Assembly (NCBI GenBank): GCA_016931435.1
Contig: JAFGET010000050.1
Location: forward strand, 1-9,991
Reading direction: 5' to 3'
DNA: 9,991 bases
Source of the DNA: Candidatus Omnitrophota bacterium
GTDB taxonomy: Bacteria > Omnitrophota > Gorgyraeia > Gygaellales > Profunditerraquicolaceae
Shown here piece after piece: positions 1 to 6,491 of the stretch. The notes below the pieces were generated by a model, which saw only the letters and a list, made by a program, of their open reading frames with translations, did no database searches and was not told the origin of the DNA. Both the position numbers and the translations under genes were made by a program. How positions within the stretch are numbered: position 1 is the stretch's first letter; each line of letters starts with the position of its first letter.

Positions 1-570
1 GGGCAAAAGGCTGGCTACGGGCCTGGTCAGGGCCATCAAACCTAAAAGAAAACCAGCAATGATACTATTGCTGACTCCGGGTTTAGGGAGAAAACTCCTC
101 GTTATAAAATATACGAATACGGCTAAAAGAAAAGTAAACAGGTTCTCCGAAAAAAGAAATCCCGGCCCTCCGAAATAACTGTACAATATATATGGTTTAT
201 AAAAACACAGGGTCAGGGAAGCGATAAGTGCCACTCTTGAAGAAAATATCTCTTTAGCTATTAAATATATGAGTACGCACAAGAACGCGCCTAATAAACA
301 TTGCACGATACGGACTGCCGTATAATTATGTCCGAAAACCGAATAAATAGAAGCCAAGAAAATAGGGTAAAGGGGGACCCTCCAGGCAGTCGGTTTGCCG
401 GTATTAAAATTAATGAAACCTTTGCCGGCCAAAAGGTTTAAGGCCAGCTCGTCATACTCCTGGGCGTCGGCGGAAGGGGTCCTGTGCTGTCGAGGCAAAT
501 AGGAAAGCGCCCCAAAGCGCAGGAAGAACGCCACGGTAAAAATAATCAAGAGGACTTTTTTTTCATTCAT
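1..570 (-). CDS. ArnT/PMT-like GT-C glycosyltransferase, N-terminal part, cut by the window edge
   Basis: An open frame of 190 codons runs from ATG 568-570 to the window edge without a stop. The protein begins MNEKKVLLIIFTVAFFLRFGAL, a positively charged end and first membrane helix. The outer loop that follows holds SADAQEYDELALNLLAGKGF (33-52), where D35 and the nearby acidic residues sit at the GT-C catalytic position. Next comes PTAWRVPLYPIFLASIYSVFG (60-80), the hallmark block of ArnT/dolichyl-mannosyltransferase-like proteins (GT39/GT83). More membrane helices follow at about 89-104, 112-126 and 142-157. Such enzymes transfer a sugar from a polyprenyl phosphate to a lipid, glycan or protein on the periplasmic face. 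No other ATG, GTG or TTG lies in frame in the gap upstream, so this ATG is the start, although its ribosome binding site is weak. Codons 3-5 contain a run of eight A. Confidence 0.85.
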   Translation of the reverse strand, partial: MNEKKVLLIIFTVAFFLRFGALSYLPRQHRTPSADAQEYDELALNLLAGKGFINFNTGKPTAWRVPLYPIFLASIYSVFGHNYTAVRIVQCLLGAFLCVLIYLIAKEIFSSRVALIASLTLCFYKPYILYSYFGGPGFLFSENLFTFLLAVFVYFITRSFLPKPGVSNSIIAGFLLGLMALTRPVASLLP

Positions 571-587
571 AGCTGATTTTCTTATTG

Positions 588-620
588 TAAAATGGCGCCT
601 TAATGCGCACCGCCTTTTTA
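588..620 (-). repeat. Imperfect inverted repeat in the largest intergenic gap
   Basis: In the 68 nt between the GT4 gene and the last gene, TAAAA-A-GGCG pairs with CGCC-A-TTTTA across a 13-nt loop: nine pairs with one A-A mismatch. The trailing T-run is only four bases and belongs to the stem, so it is at best a weak attenuator or an mRNA-stability hairpin. No convincing promoter was seen in this gap. Confidence 0.3.
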
Positions 621-638
621 ACTCTCTGACTGACGGAA

Positions 639-1763
639 CTAAGCTCTTAGGACCGCGCGGTAATAGTCTCTCAATAGCCCTACCTGGGTATCCTGAAAAA
701 ATCTGGCCCGGGCTTTCGCTCTCGCCTTTTTTCTTAATTCTGGATATAAGCCTTCCTCGTTAAAACATTCCGTAATTTTTGCGGCCAGCGCCTCCGGGTC
801 TTTGGGAGGCACCAAAAAACCGTCTTCTCCGTCTTCTATGATCTCGGGTATCGGTCCAACGCAAGAAGCAATACATAGCCTCTCCTGAGACATGGCCTCG
901 ATCAAGGCTATCCCCAACCCTTCGAACTCCGAAGGAAAGACAAAAATATCTGACTGCAAGATAAAATCCCTGGTATTTTCTATTCTGCCCGGCAGTAAAA
1001 CTACGGAATCCAGACCCAAACCGGATATCAACCGCATAAGAGGACCTCTTAATCCGCCTTCTCCTGCGATAGACACTGATATCTTGATACCCTTATCTTT
1101 TATTATCCTGGCTGCCCGGATAAGATACTCAAACCCCTTGCCTTCCTTGAGATTCCCCACGGAAATGACCTTAAGTGTTCCGTTATCTGCGGGCAGGCTT
1201 TGATTTCTATCAAACCATTCCCGGCCGAGATAATTATATATCACGGTTACTTCTTCCGACTTAAGACGCAGCGACTTGACACTCTCTGCCTTTACATAAT
1301 GAGAAACAGCGATAAACTTCGGCTTCTTGAACAGGAAACTCAAGAATTCCAAAAGATGCCTGTAAGGTGAATAAATAAACCCGATATCTTTTGTATAATC
1401 CGGGCAATGTATGGTCTGGACATATTTTGCCTTCCGGTAAAAAAAAGCAGCCAGGCGCGCCATGATATTAGCGTAAAAAAGATGCGAATGTATGACATCT
1501 GGCCTGTATTGCGATATTACGCCCAAAAGTCTTCCGTATCCTTGCAAAAAACCGATAAGATCTTTTTCGCCCCTCATGCCCAGACAATCCACCTCTACGC
1601 CGGCCTTCTGAAAATCATCCTCTAAATCTCCGTTCGGAAAAAGATAACAAACCCGGTGCTGAAAATCTTTAAGGTTCTTTACATCTTCGTAAAGGCGTTT
1701 TTCCGCCCCTCCTCTGCCCAGGCTTTCTATTATATGCAACAGGCGGTATTGCTTATCTGGCAT
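639..1763 (-). CDS. Glycosyltransferase family 4 (GT-B, retaining)
   Basis: A 374-residue cytoplasmic enzyme with the complete GT4 signature. The N-terminal lobe has IIESLGRGGAEKRL (11-24), the glycine-rich acceptor-side loop, and DVIHSHLFYAN (89-99). The C-terminal lobe starts at VISVGNLKEGKGFEYL (199-214) and carries the E-x7-E donor motif (E281 and E289 in EGLGIALIEAM), followed by GPIPEII and GEDGFLVPP (303-320). The length is normal and nothing is missing. GT4 enzymes move a sugar from a nucleotide donor with retention of configuration. This one should extend the lipid-linked repeat unit; the sugar cannot be told. The ATG at 1761-1763 lies inside the end of the methyltransferase gene (11-nt overlap) with GGGGAT four bases upstream, so the two are translated together. 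It ends in TAG and is followed by the longest gap in the window (68 nt). Confidence 0.95.
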   Translation of the reverse strand: MPDKQYRLLHIIESLGRGGAEKRLYEDVKNLKDFQHRVCYLFPNGDLEDDFQKAGVEVDCLGMRGEKDLIGFLQGYGRLLGVISQYRPDVIHSHLFYANIMARLAAFFYRKAKYVQTIHCPDYTKDIGFIYSPYRHLLEFLSFLFKKPKFIAVSHYVKAESVKSLRLKSEEVTVIYNYLGREWFDRNQSLPADNGTLKVISVGNLKEGKGFEYLIRAARIIKDKGIKISVSIAGEGGLRGPLMRLISGLGLDSVVLLPGRIENTRDFILQSDIFVFPSEFEGLGIALIEAMSQERLCIASCVGPIPEIIEDGEDGFLVPPKDPEALAAKITECFNEEGLYPELRKKARAKARARFFQDTQVGLLRDYYRAVLRA

Positions 1764-2517
1764 CTTTATCCCCGCTTGCGATAAGGTATTGCCCCAGGCA
1801 CTTAGGACTGTTTTCTCCGAGGTATACGTAATCGCATAACCGTATTAAAGCTCCCAGGAACCCCTGTGCCAGCCTCATGGCGATATGCTTTGGCCTTAAG
1901 CGAAAACGCACCAGGGAACTTTGTATATTTATCTTACCAAAATCAGCCGCGGCAAATAACTGCCGAAGAGAAATTTCTGTAAAACCTGTCTCGTGGCCAA
2001 GCACCAAGAATCTGTTATAGGCGCCTCTGTATCCGGCCAGATTAGGAACGCATACGATCAGCCTCCCGCCTTCTTTTAACGCCATGCGCAGATGATCAAA
2101 TATGGTCAATAAGTCGTATTTTGGAAAATGCTCGATTACATTGGAGGCGTGTATTAAATCGAATTGCCCCTGATGATCCCTTAAATAAACTACGATATCC
2201 GAGATCCGCTCTGCAAAAAACCCCATGTTTTTGGCATTCTCTACCTGGACCGTATTATATTCCACCCCGTAAACATCCGAATAACCGCGCTTATTCATAT
2301 AAGCCATGAACATCCCGTACCCAAACCCTATATCCAATACCTTGGCATGCAAATCCTGCGGCAATAAACAAGGGTAGTTATCTTCGTAAAACTCAAAAAG
2401 GTGCCTGAATTTTTTATAAAATCCCTGGGCGCTCAAGCCTAAATGAGGATCATTGTTCTTAACCGGCATCCTGCGGTATAGCTCATATAAAAATGAATTC
2501 GCCTCTTTATCCATCAT
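1753..2517 (-). CDS. Class I SAM-dependent methyltransferase
   Basis: A 254-residue cytoplasmic protein with the full class I methyltransferase core. Motif I is VLDIGFGYGMFM (60-71), which binds S-adenosylmethionine. The acidic residue ending strand 2 is E86 in YGVEYN, the strand-4 motif is FDLIHASNVIEHF (119-131), and strand 5 is RLIVCVPN (152-159). The N-terminal 50 residues and the C-terminal 75 are less conserved and probably set substrate choice. In a glycan cluster it most likely O-methylates a sugar, perhaps as a terminal cap, but it could also act on a lipid or a protein. The annotated ATG is at 2515-2517; a second in-frame ATG directly after it (2512-2514) has better spacing (5 nt versus 2 nt) from AAAGGGAG and may be the true start. 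Its last 11 nt overlap the start of the GT4 gene. Confidence 0.91.
   Translation of the reverse strand: MMDKEANSFLYELYRRMPVKNNDPHLGLSAQGFYKKFRHLFEFYEDNYPCLLPQDLHAKVLDIGFGYGMFMAYMNKRGYSDVYGVEYNTVQVENAKNMGFFAERISDIVVYLRDHQGQFDLIHASNVIEHFPKYDLLTIFDHLRMALKEGGRLIVCVPNLAGYRGAYNRFLVLGHETGFTEISLRQLFAAADFGKINIQSSLVRFRLRPKHIAMRLAQGFLGALIRLCDYVYLGENSPKCLGQYLIASGDKDAR
1768..1773 (-). promoter_or_regulatory. Ribosome binding site within the preceding gene
   Basis: GGGGAT on the minus strand, four bases before the GT4 ATG at 1761-1763. It is embedded in the last codons of the methyltransferase and supports this start despite the 11-nt overlap. Confidence 0.55.
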
Positions 2518-2519
2518 AA

Positions 2520-2527
2520 CTCCCTTT
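2520..2527 (-). promoter_or_regulatory. Ribosome binding site ahead of two adjacent ATG codons
   Basis: AAAGGGAG on the minus strand, within the 14 nt between the 563-residue protein and the methyltransferase. It is two bases from the first ATG and five from the second, so spacing favours the second ATG (2512-2514), giving a 253-residue product. Confidence 0.65.
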
Positions 2528-2531
2528 AATC

Positions 2532-4223
2532 TTAAGAAGAATCATGCAGCTTATACCTTAACGGGTAACTTAATCCCTTGCGCTCTATTTTCGGAAAATC
2601 CTTATCTGCCAGGGAACGGTAAGGCACGTCGGGGTATTTTTTTAAGATCTCCCTGTTCACTAAAAGCTCATTGTTACGGTAATTGATAACTATGAATTCT
2701 TTGGGGTCAAAGAAATCACGCCCGTAATGCGAAGGCCTGCTAAAAGGCGCTGTCGGCATCCCCTCTTTCATCCATTCCGAAATATTATAGACTTTATATT
2801 CCCTGAATTTATCCGCATCTTTTGATGTGGCATATAAAATATTAAGCGGTAGTTCTATGGCGTAAAATACATGAAAATCCGTGTCGTAAAGAAGGCTGTC
2901 GTCATATATATCGGTCAAAAAGACCGCCTTTGCCGGAAGCGCAGGGAAACGCGCGGTAAAAGCCCTCCAGAACTTACCCTGATATGAAGCGGCATAAAAA
3001 CCCATATCCAGAGCGATATTGTTCACTAAAACTCCCAGGCCTATCCATAAAGAAACAATTACAGCAGCCCATCTTATTCTTGAAGGAGAAGAGAAAAAAC
3101 TCAAATAAAGAAGATAAGCGATACTCCCTCCGATAATAGCATAACCAGGCTCAAGGATTATCGCGTGCCTGCTATTCATTCCAAATGAAGCGAACCTGTT
3201 TACCAATGCGTACATTATCAAAGGGGGAAATAAAAACAACAGGCCTAGCAAAACGCAGCCCTTGAAAGCTTTACCGTCAAGGATCACGTCTGTTTCTTTA
3301 CGGAGCATTTGCAGCCTAGAGCTCAAAAAATAAAAGCTTAGGGAAACGGCAAATATCCCAAGGAACCAAGAAATAAAAGATGCCCTTAAGATATGCTTTA
3401 ACATAAAAAGCCAATTCCAGAATAAAAGGTGCTTAATAAGCAGCAGGTAATTCTTGAAATTAATAAGGTAGTCTAAGCTCATCGAGTATTCGTGGGCATA
3501 AAGGCCGTAAGGTTTAAACACCGATTTATATATTATAAGCGGAGTAAGGATAAAGAAAAACGGCAGCCAATTTGTTACCGTCTTTTTTAATAAACTTTTG
3601 CCGGATGCGCCCCCCTGCCTTAAAACATATGCGATCACAAATATCCTGGCCGGTTCAAAAGAAACGACGCTTTCCAGCAAAGTGTAAGAGGCGCATGCCG
3701 ATAAAATATAAGAAATCATAAAAAATACCGGGCGCCTTGGGCCATAATTCATTGCTTCATACATAAAGTAAAACGAGCCGATAGAAAACAATAGGGCCAG
3801 CCTGTAAGGAAGATGCTGATAACAGATAAGCGTAGTATCAAGAAGGCATAATATAAGAAAAACAGAGATTAAAAAAGCCAGAAGCAACCCACCCCTAAAA
3901 AGCTTTTTTAAAAACAGGTAGAGTAAAACCGGAGAAAAAACCTGTATCGCGACTGCCAGCGTATTCCATATTAAATAGGCAAAACCGCTGATCTTATGCA
4001 GGATGAAAAAGTAATAAAGAAAGGCGCCCTGGGGGATCCTTCTTAATTCGGCTAAACCGGTATTAAGAAAATCCTTGAGATTACTGCTGGCATAAGCAGA
4101 AAGCAACCAGCAATTATCATCCCAGATTATATCCCTTATCCCAAAGAGCCTGCCGAAAGAAAACAAAGAAAGCGCTACAATGAAAATAAGAAAGGGATCT
4201 ATTTGTCTTCTTTCTCTATCCAT
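2532..4223 (-). CDS. Polytopic membrane protein, possible GT-C glycosyltransferase
   Basis: A 563-residue protein I do not recognise by name. About ten hydrophobic segments fill residues 10-405, followed by a soluble C-terminal domain of about 155 residues (410-563) rich in aromatic and charged residues. Between the first membrane segment and the next lies IIWDDNCW (32-39). An acidic pair in the first outer loop is the usual catalytic position of GT-C enzymes, which take sugars from polyprenyl phosphates on the periplasmic face. The late block FGMNSRHAIILEPGY (347-361) may be another functional loop. This layout argues for a GT-C transferase. A Wzy-like polymerase is the main alternative, since none is otherwise present and the gene directly follows the flippase. 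The ATG at 4221-4223 lies 3 nt after the flippase stop with only a weak upstream AGG, again suggesting coupled translation. The reading frame is certain; the function is not. Confidence 0.6.
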   Translation of the reverse strand: MDRERRQIDPFLIFIVALSLFSFGRLFGIRDIIWDDNCWLLSAYASSNLKDFLNTGLAELRRIPQGAFLYYFFILHKISGFAYLIWNTLAVAIQVFSPVLLYLFLKKLFRGGLLLAFLISVFLILCLLDTTLICYQHLPYRLALLFSIGSFYFMYEAMNYGPRRPVFFMISYILSACASYTLLESVVSFEPARIFVIAYVLRQGGASGKSLLKKTVTNWLPFFFILTPLIIYKSVFKPYGLYAHEYSMSLDYLINFKNYLLLIKHLLFWNWLFMLKHILRASFISWFLGIFAVSLSFYFLSSRLQMLRKETDVILDGKAFKGCVLLGLLFLFPPLIMYALVNRFASFGMNSRHAIILEPGYAIIGGSIAYLLYLSFFSSPSRIRWAAVIVSLWIGLGVLVNNIALDMGFYAASYQGKFWRAFTARFPALPAKAVFLTDIYDDSLLYDTDFHVFYAIELPLNILYATSKDADKFREYKVYNISEWMKEGMPTAPFSRPSHYGRDFFDPKEFIVINYRNNELLVNREILKKYPDVPYRSLADKDFPKIERKGLSYPLRYKLHDSS

Positions 4224-4226
4224 AGG

Positions 4227-5744
4227 TTATTTTATGCCTATACCGGGTTCGGCGCAGACAATATCAACAGGCGCCTTTACGGTAGGATTCTTAAAATACT
4301 GATAAAGCTCTTTGAAAAAACTTGTCTTGAGTACTTTTTTTATCAAATAAAAATAACTTACGGCTAAAAAGGGGTAAGAAAACATAAGAAATAACATGCG
4401 AAAAGGCGCAGGCATCGTAAGATATCCTGCGCCTACCAATAGATAAAAAGCAAGCACCTGCAAGAATAAAACCGCAAAATAAGCGAAAGAACTGCCTATG
4501 GAGGAACGGTTGCCTAATCCCATCTTCTTTTGCGCAATATACATCGTCAAATAAGCGTAGATGATGTTAGTGATCACCGCGGATAAAGCTATTGCGTTGA
4601 TCTTAAACCCCAGCATCACCAGGGAATAATTCAAGGCTACCGAAAAAAGGAACACGGCGAAAGTGACCTTAAGCAGGGACTTTATGGCATTGACGGCGAT
4701 AAGCACCGATCCGGCCATACAGGAAACTACCATAAAATATTTACTCATCAAAATAAACAAAAGCGGGATGACCGCCTGCGCATAATTCTTATACCAAAGA
4801 GTGATCAAGAGCATGGCCACGGCGAAAGTAACGCTGAGGATGACCGGCGCTGCCAGCGTAAGCGCCCTGGTGATATTCAAAAAGGTGGCCTGCATATCCT
4901 CTGCCTTTTCCCTCTGCGCGTATTCCCTGATGATCTTGGGGAAATAGACGAAACCGATACCGTTTGCAAAGATCGCCGCGATATCGGTAAAACTGGAAGC
5001 GAAAGAATAAAAACCCAGAGATCTCATATCCAGGAACCAGATGATGATCAGGCGGTCTGCGGTAGTAAACAAAAGGTAATTCAAGGCATAGACCATCATC
5101 GGAAAGCCTATCTTGATAAGCTCCTTCAAGAGACCGGCGTCAAAATTAAAATGCAATGTCTTTTTATGCATGAACATGACATAATAAAGGACAAAGAAAT
5201 AACTGACAAAGAACGCCAACATCAGCCCCTGGAACTTAAAAAATATGACGCCGCAGGCCATGAGTATAAAATTAACGATAGCAAAGATCATCAGGTATTT
5301 ATAGAGCAGGCTGAATTCCTCAACCGCCCTTAAGAAATTGACGTAAAAACGGTAGATCTGGTCCAATACGCATACCACGGCGACGATCAAAAGGCTGCTG
5401 CCCCATAAAAATTCTTTACGTATCAAAGCGCGTAAACCAAAACAAAAAACTACCGCAGAAACTAAAACAGAAACTAAAATAGAAAAAGTAAAGGTATTTT
5501 CCAAGATAGCCTTCGTTTTGGATGTATTTCCTTTCTGCCTGTAAAAAGGAACTTCTTTAGTCTGCGCGTATAATAACCCGAAATGAGAGAACTGTGAGTA
5601 AGTAATAATAACGTTTAAGGCGCACCATACCCCGTAAGAGGTTGGACCCAAGGCTTTGGCGATGATCAGGCCGCGGATACTGGCAAAAAACGCGCTTACG
5701 TAATTGCTGAAACTTAATTTTACGGAATTTATCGCTGTGCTCAT
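4227..5744 (-). CDS. wzx: Wzx-type polysaccharide flippase (MOP superfamily)
   Basis: A 505-residue, very hydrophobic protein with about 12-14 apparent membrane segments along its whole length, as expected for oligosaccharide flippases. The N-terminal part carries the family pattern LGPTSYGVW (32-40) followed by FSHFGLLYAQTKEVPFY (52-68), a layout common in Wzx/RfbX proteins where the first helices are joined by a short loop. Wzx proteins move polyprenyl-pyrophosphate-linked oligosaccharide from the cytoplasmic to the periplasmic face of the inner membrane. This is the export step of the cluster, so the glycan is probably assembled on a lipid carrier and not by an ABC transporter route. The ATG at 5742-5744 lies 5 nt after the acyltransferase stop with no Shine-Dalgarno sequence, so it is probably translated by coupling. 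The symbol reflects family membership, not a specific orthologue. Confidence 0.92.
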   Translation of the reverse strand: MSTAINSVKLSFSNYVSAFFASIRGLIIAKALGPTSYGVWCALNVIITYSQFSHFGLLYAQTKEVPFYRQKGNTSKTKAILENTFTFSILVSVLVSAVVFCFGLRALIRKEFLWGSSLLIVAVVCVLDQIYRFYVNFLRAVEEFSLLYKYLMIFAIVNFILMACGVIFFKFQGLMLAFFVSYFFVLYYVMFMHKKTLHFNFDAGLLKELIKIGFPMMVYALNYLLFTTADRLIIIWFLDMRSLGFYSFASSFTDIAAIFANGIGFVYFPKIIREYAQREKAEDMQATFLNITRALTLAAPVILSVTFAVAMLLITLWYKNYAQAVIPLLFILMSKYFMVVSCMAGSVLIAVNAIKSLLKVTFAVFLFSVALNYSLVMLGFKINAIALSAVITNIIYAYLTMYIAQKKMGLGNRSSIGSSFAYFAVLFLQVLAFYLLVGAGYLTMPAPFRMLFLMFSYPFLAVSYFYLIKKVLKTSFFKELYQYFKNPTVKAPVDIVCAEPGIGIK

Positions 5745-5749
5745 AAAGT

Positions 5750-6475
5750 TTAAACGGATAGAGGCCTTGCCGGAACCCCGGCAACGGTCTGTAAGTCCTC
5801 CACGCTGTGAGTGACTACGCTACCTGCCCCCACAATCGCGCATTCCCCGATCTCGACACCTTTTAAGATCCTGGTTCCGCTGCCGATCCAGCAGTTCCTC
5901 TTAAGCCTGACCGGCCTGCTTTTTACTGTTTTTGTAAGGTCTATCTTCTTCAAGGCAAGGTCGCGCTGATGGTCATTACTCATTATGTGGACAAAAGGCG
6001 CCAGGATGACCTCGTCCCCCAGTTCGATATCCTCGCCTTCTAAAATACTGTTCTGGCCGACCCAAACATTGTCCCCAAGGGTAACCCGGGCTCGACCGGT
6101 AAAATTGACATCGGCGGTCTTAATAGTAGCAGACTTATTCAATGTGCATCCCCGGCCTATCTCTATTTTTCCATCAACCGCCCTTAATTCTATGCCGGAC
6201 AGAAGCGAACATCCGTCTTTGATCTCTATCGTCCCGGATTTGACCGCTACCAGCGTCACGCCTTTACCGACAAAAACACCTCTGCCTATTTTAATATTTT
6301 TCCCTCCCCTGATCGTCAAGTCCCCTTCAAACAAAGTACCCCTTCCTACCGATCCCAGGCAGCAGGCGCAAAAAAAGGAAACTATACGGCGCCGTATTGC
6401 CCGGCAGCAATATAATAAAAACCCCAGGGGTGTTTCATAAAGAAATAATGCAGTAATTTTAGAAAATAGACTCAC
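5750..6475 (-). CDS. Left-handed beta-helix acyltransferase (hexapeptide repeat, probably O- or N-acetyltransferase)
   Basis: A 241-residue protein of the LbetaH acyltransferase superfamily, in which trimers usually transfer acetyl from acetyl-CoA to a sugar. Imperfect hexapeptide repeats run from about 45 to 225, clearest at IKIGRGVFVGKGVTL (61-75), VTLGDNVWVGQNSIL (131-145) and CWIGSGTRILKGVEIG (195-210). The block HIMSNDHQ (163-170) contains the probable catalytic histidine H169, as in the WcaF/Maa/NodL branch. The end, VAGVPARP (231-238), is the usual family terminus. The first 40 residues are hydrophobic and basic and may associate with the membrane. The start is GTG at 6473-6475, preceded by AAGGAG at a 7-nt spacing. 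Its place between a transferase and the flippase fits decoration of the glycan before export. The substrate and the acyl group cannot be told from the sequence. Confidence 0.9.
   Translation of the reverse strand: MSLFSKITALFLYETPLGFLLYCCRAIRRRIVSFFCACCLGSVGRGTLFEGDLTIRGGKNIKIGRGVFVGKGVTLVAVKSGTIEIKDGCSLLSGIELRAVDGKIEIGRGCTLNKSATIKTADVNFTGRARVTLGDNVWVGQNSILEGEDIELGDEVILAPFVHIMSNDHQRDLALKKIDLTKTVKSRPVRLKRNCWIGSGTRILKGVEIGECAIVGAGSVVTHSVEDLQTVAGVPARPLSV
5767..5784 (-). repeat. Perfect short inverted repeat (7-bp stem, 4-nt loop) at the acyltransferase-flippase junction
   Basis: TTGCCGG and CCGGCAA flank a four-base loop, giving a GC-rich hairpin in the mRNA about 22 nt before the flippase ATG. 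It lies inside the conserved AGVPA end of the acyltransferase, so protein coding alone may explain it. No T-run follows, so it is not a standard terminator. Confidence 0.6.
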
Positions 6476-6482
6476 CTGATAT

Positions 6483-6488
6483 CTCCTT
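6483..6488 (-). promoter_or_regulatory. Ribosome binding site supporting a GTG start
   Basis: AAGGAG on the minus strand, seven bases before the GTG at 6473-6475. It fixes GTG as the start of the acyltransferase. It lies within the 16 nt between the TGA of the previous gene and this start. Confidence 0.75.
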
Positions 6489-6491
6489 CGC

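Noticed and set aside
892..1203. A 103-codon plus-strand open frame opposite the GT4 gene
   Set aside because: It is antisense to the conserved GT4 donor domain, has no family resemblance, and no operon context on that strand.
5460..5492. Short A-rich direct repeat (ACTAAAA-type units) inside the flippase gene
   Set aside because: It is explained by hydrophobic and small-residue codons in a membrane segment. The units are too short and irregular to be a functional repeat.
5557..5784. A 75-codon minus-strand frame covering the acyltransferase-flippase junction
   Set aside because: It is out of frame with both genes, and its translation shows neither a membrane segment nor any family pattern.
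5985..6440. A 151-codon open frame on the plus strand
   Set aside because: It lies exactly opposite the hexapeptide acyltransferase, whose repetitive coding creates long open antisense frames. It has no recognisable motif, and the minus-strand gene is well supported.
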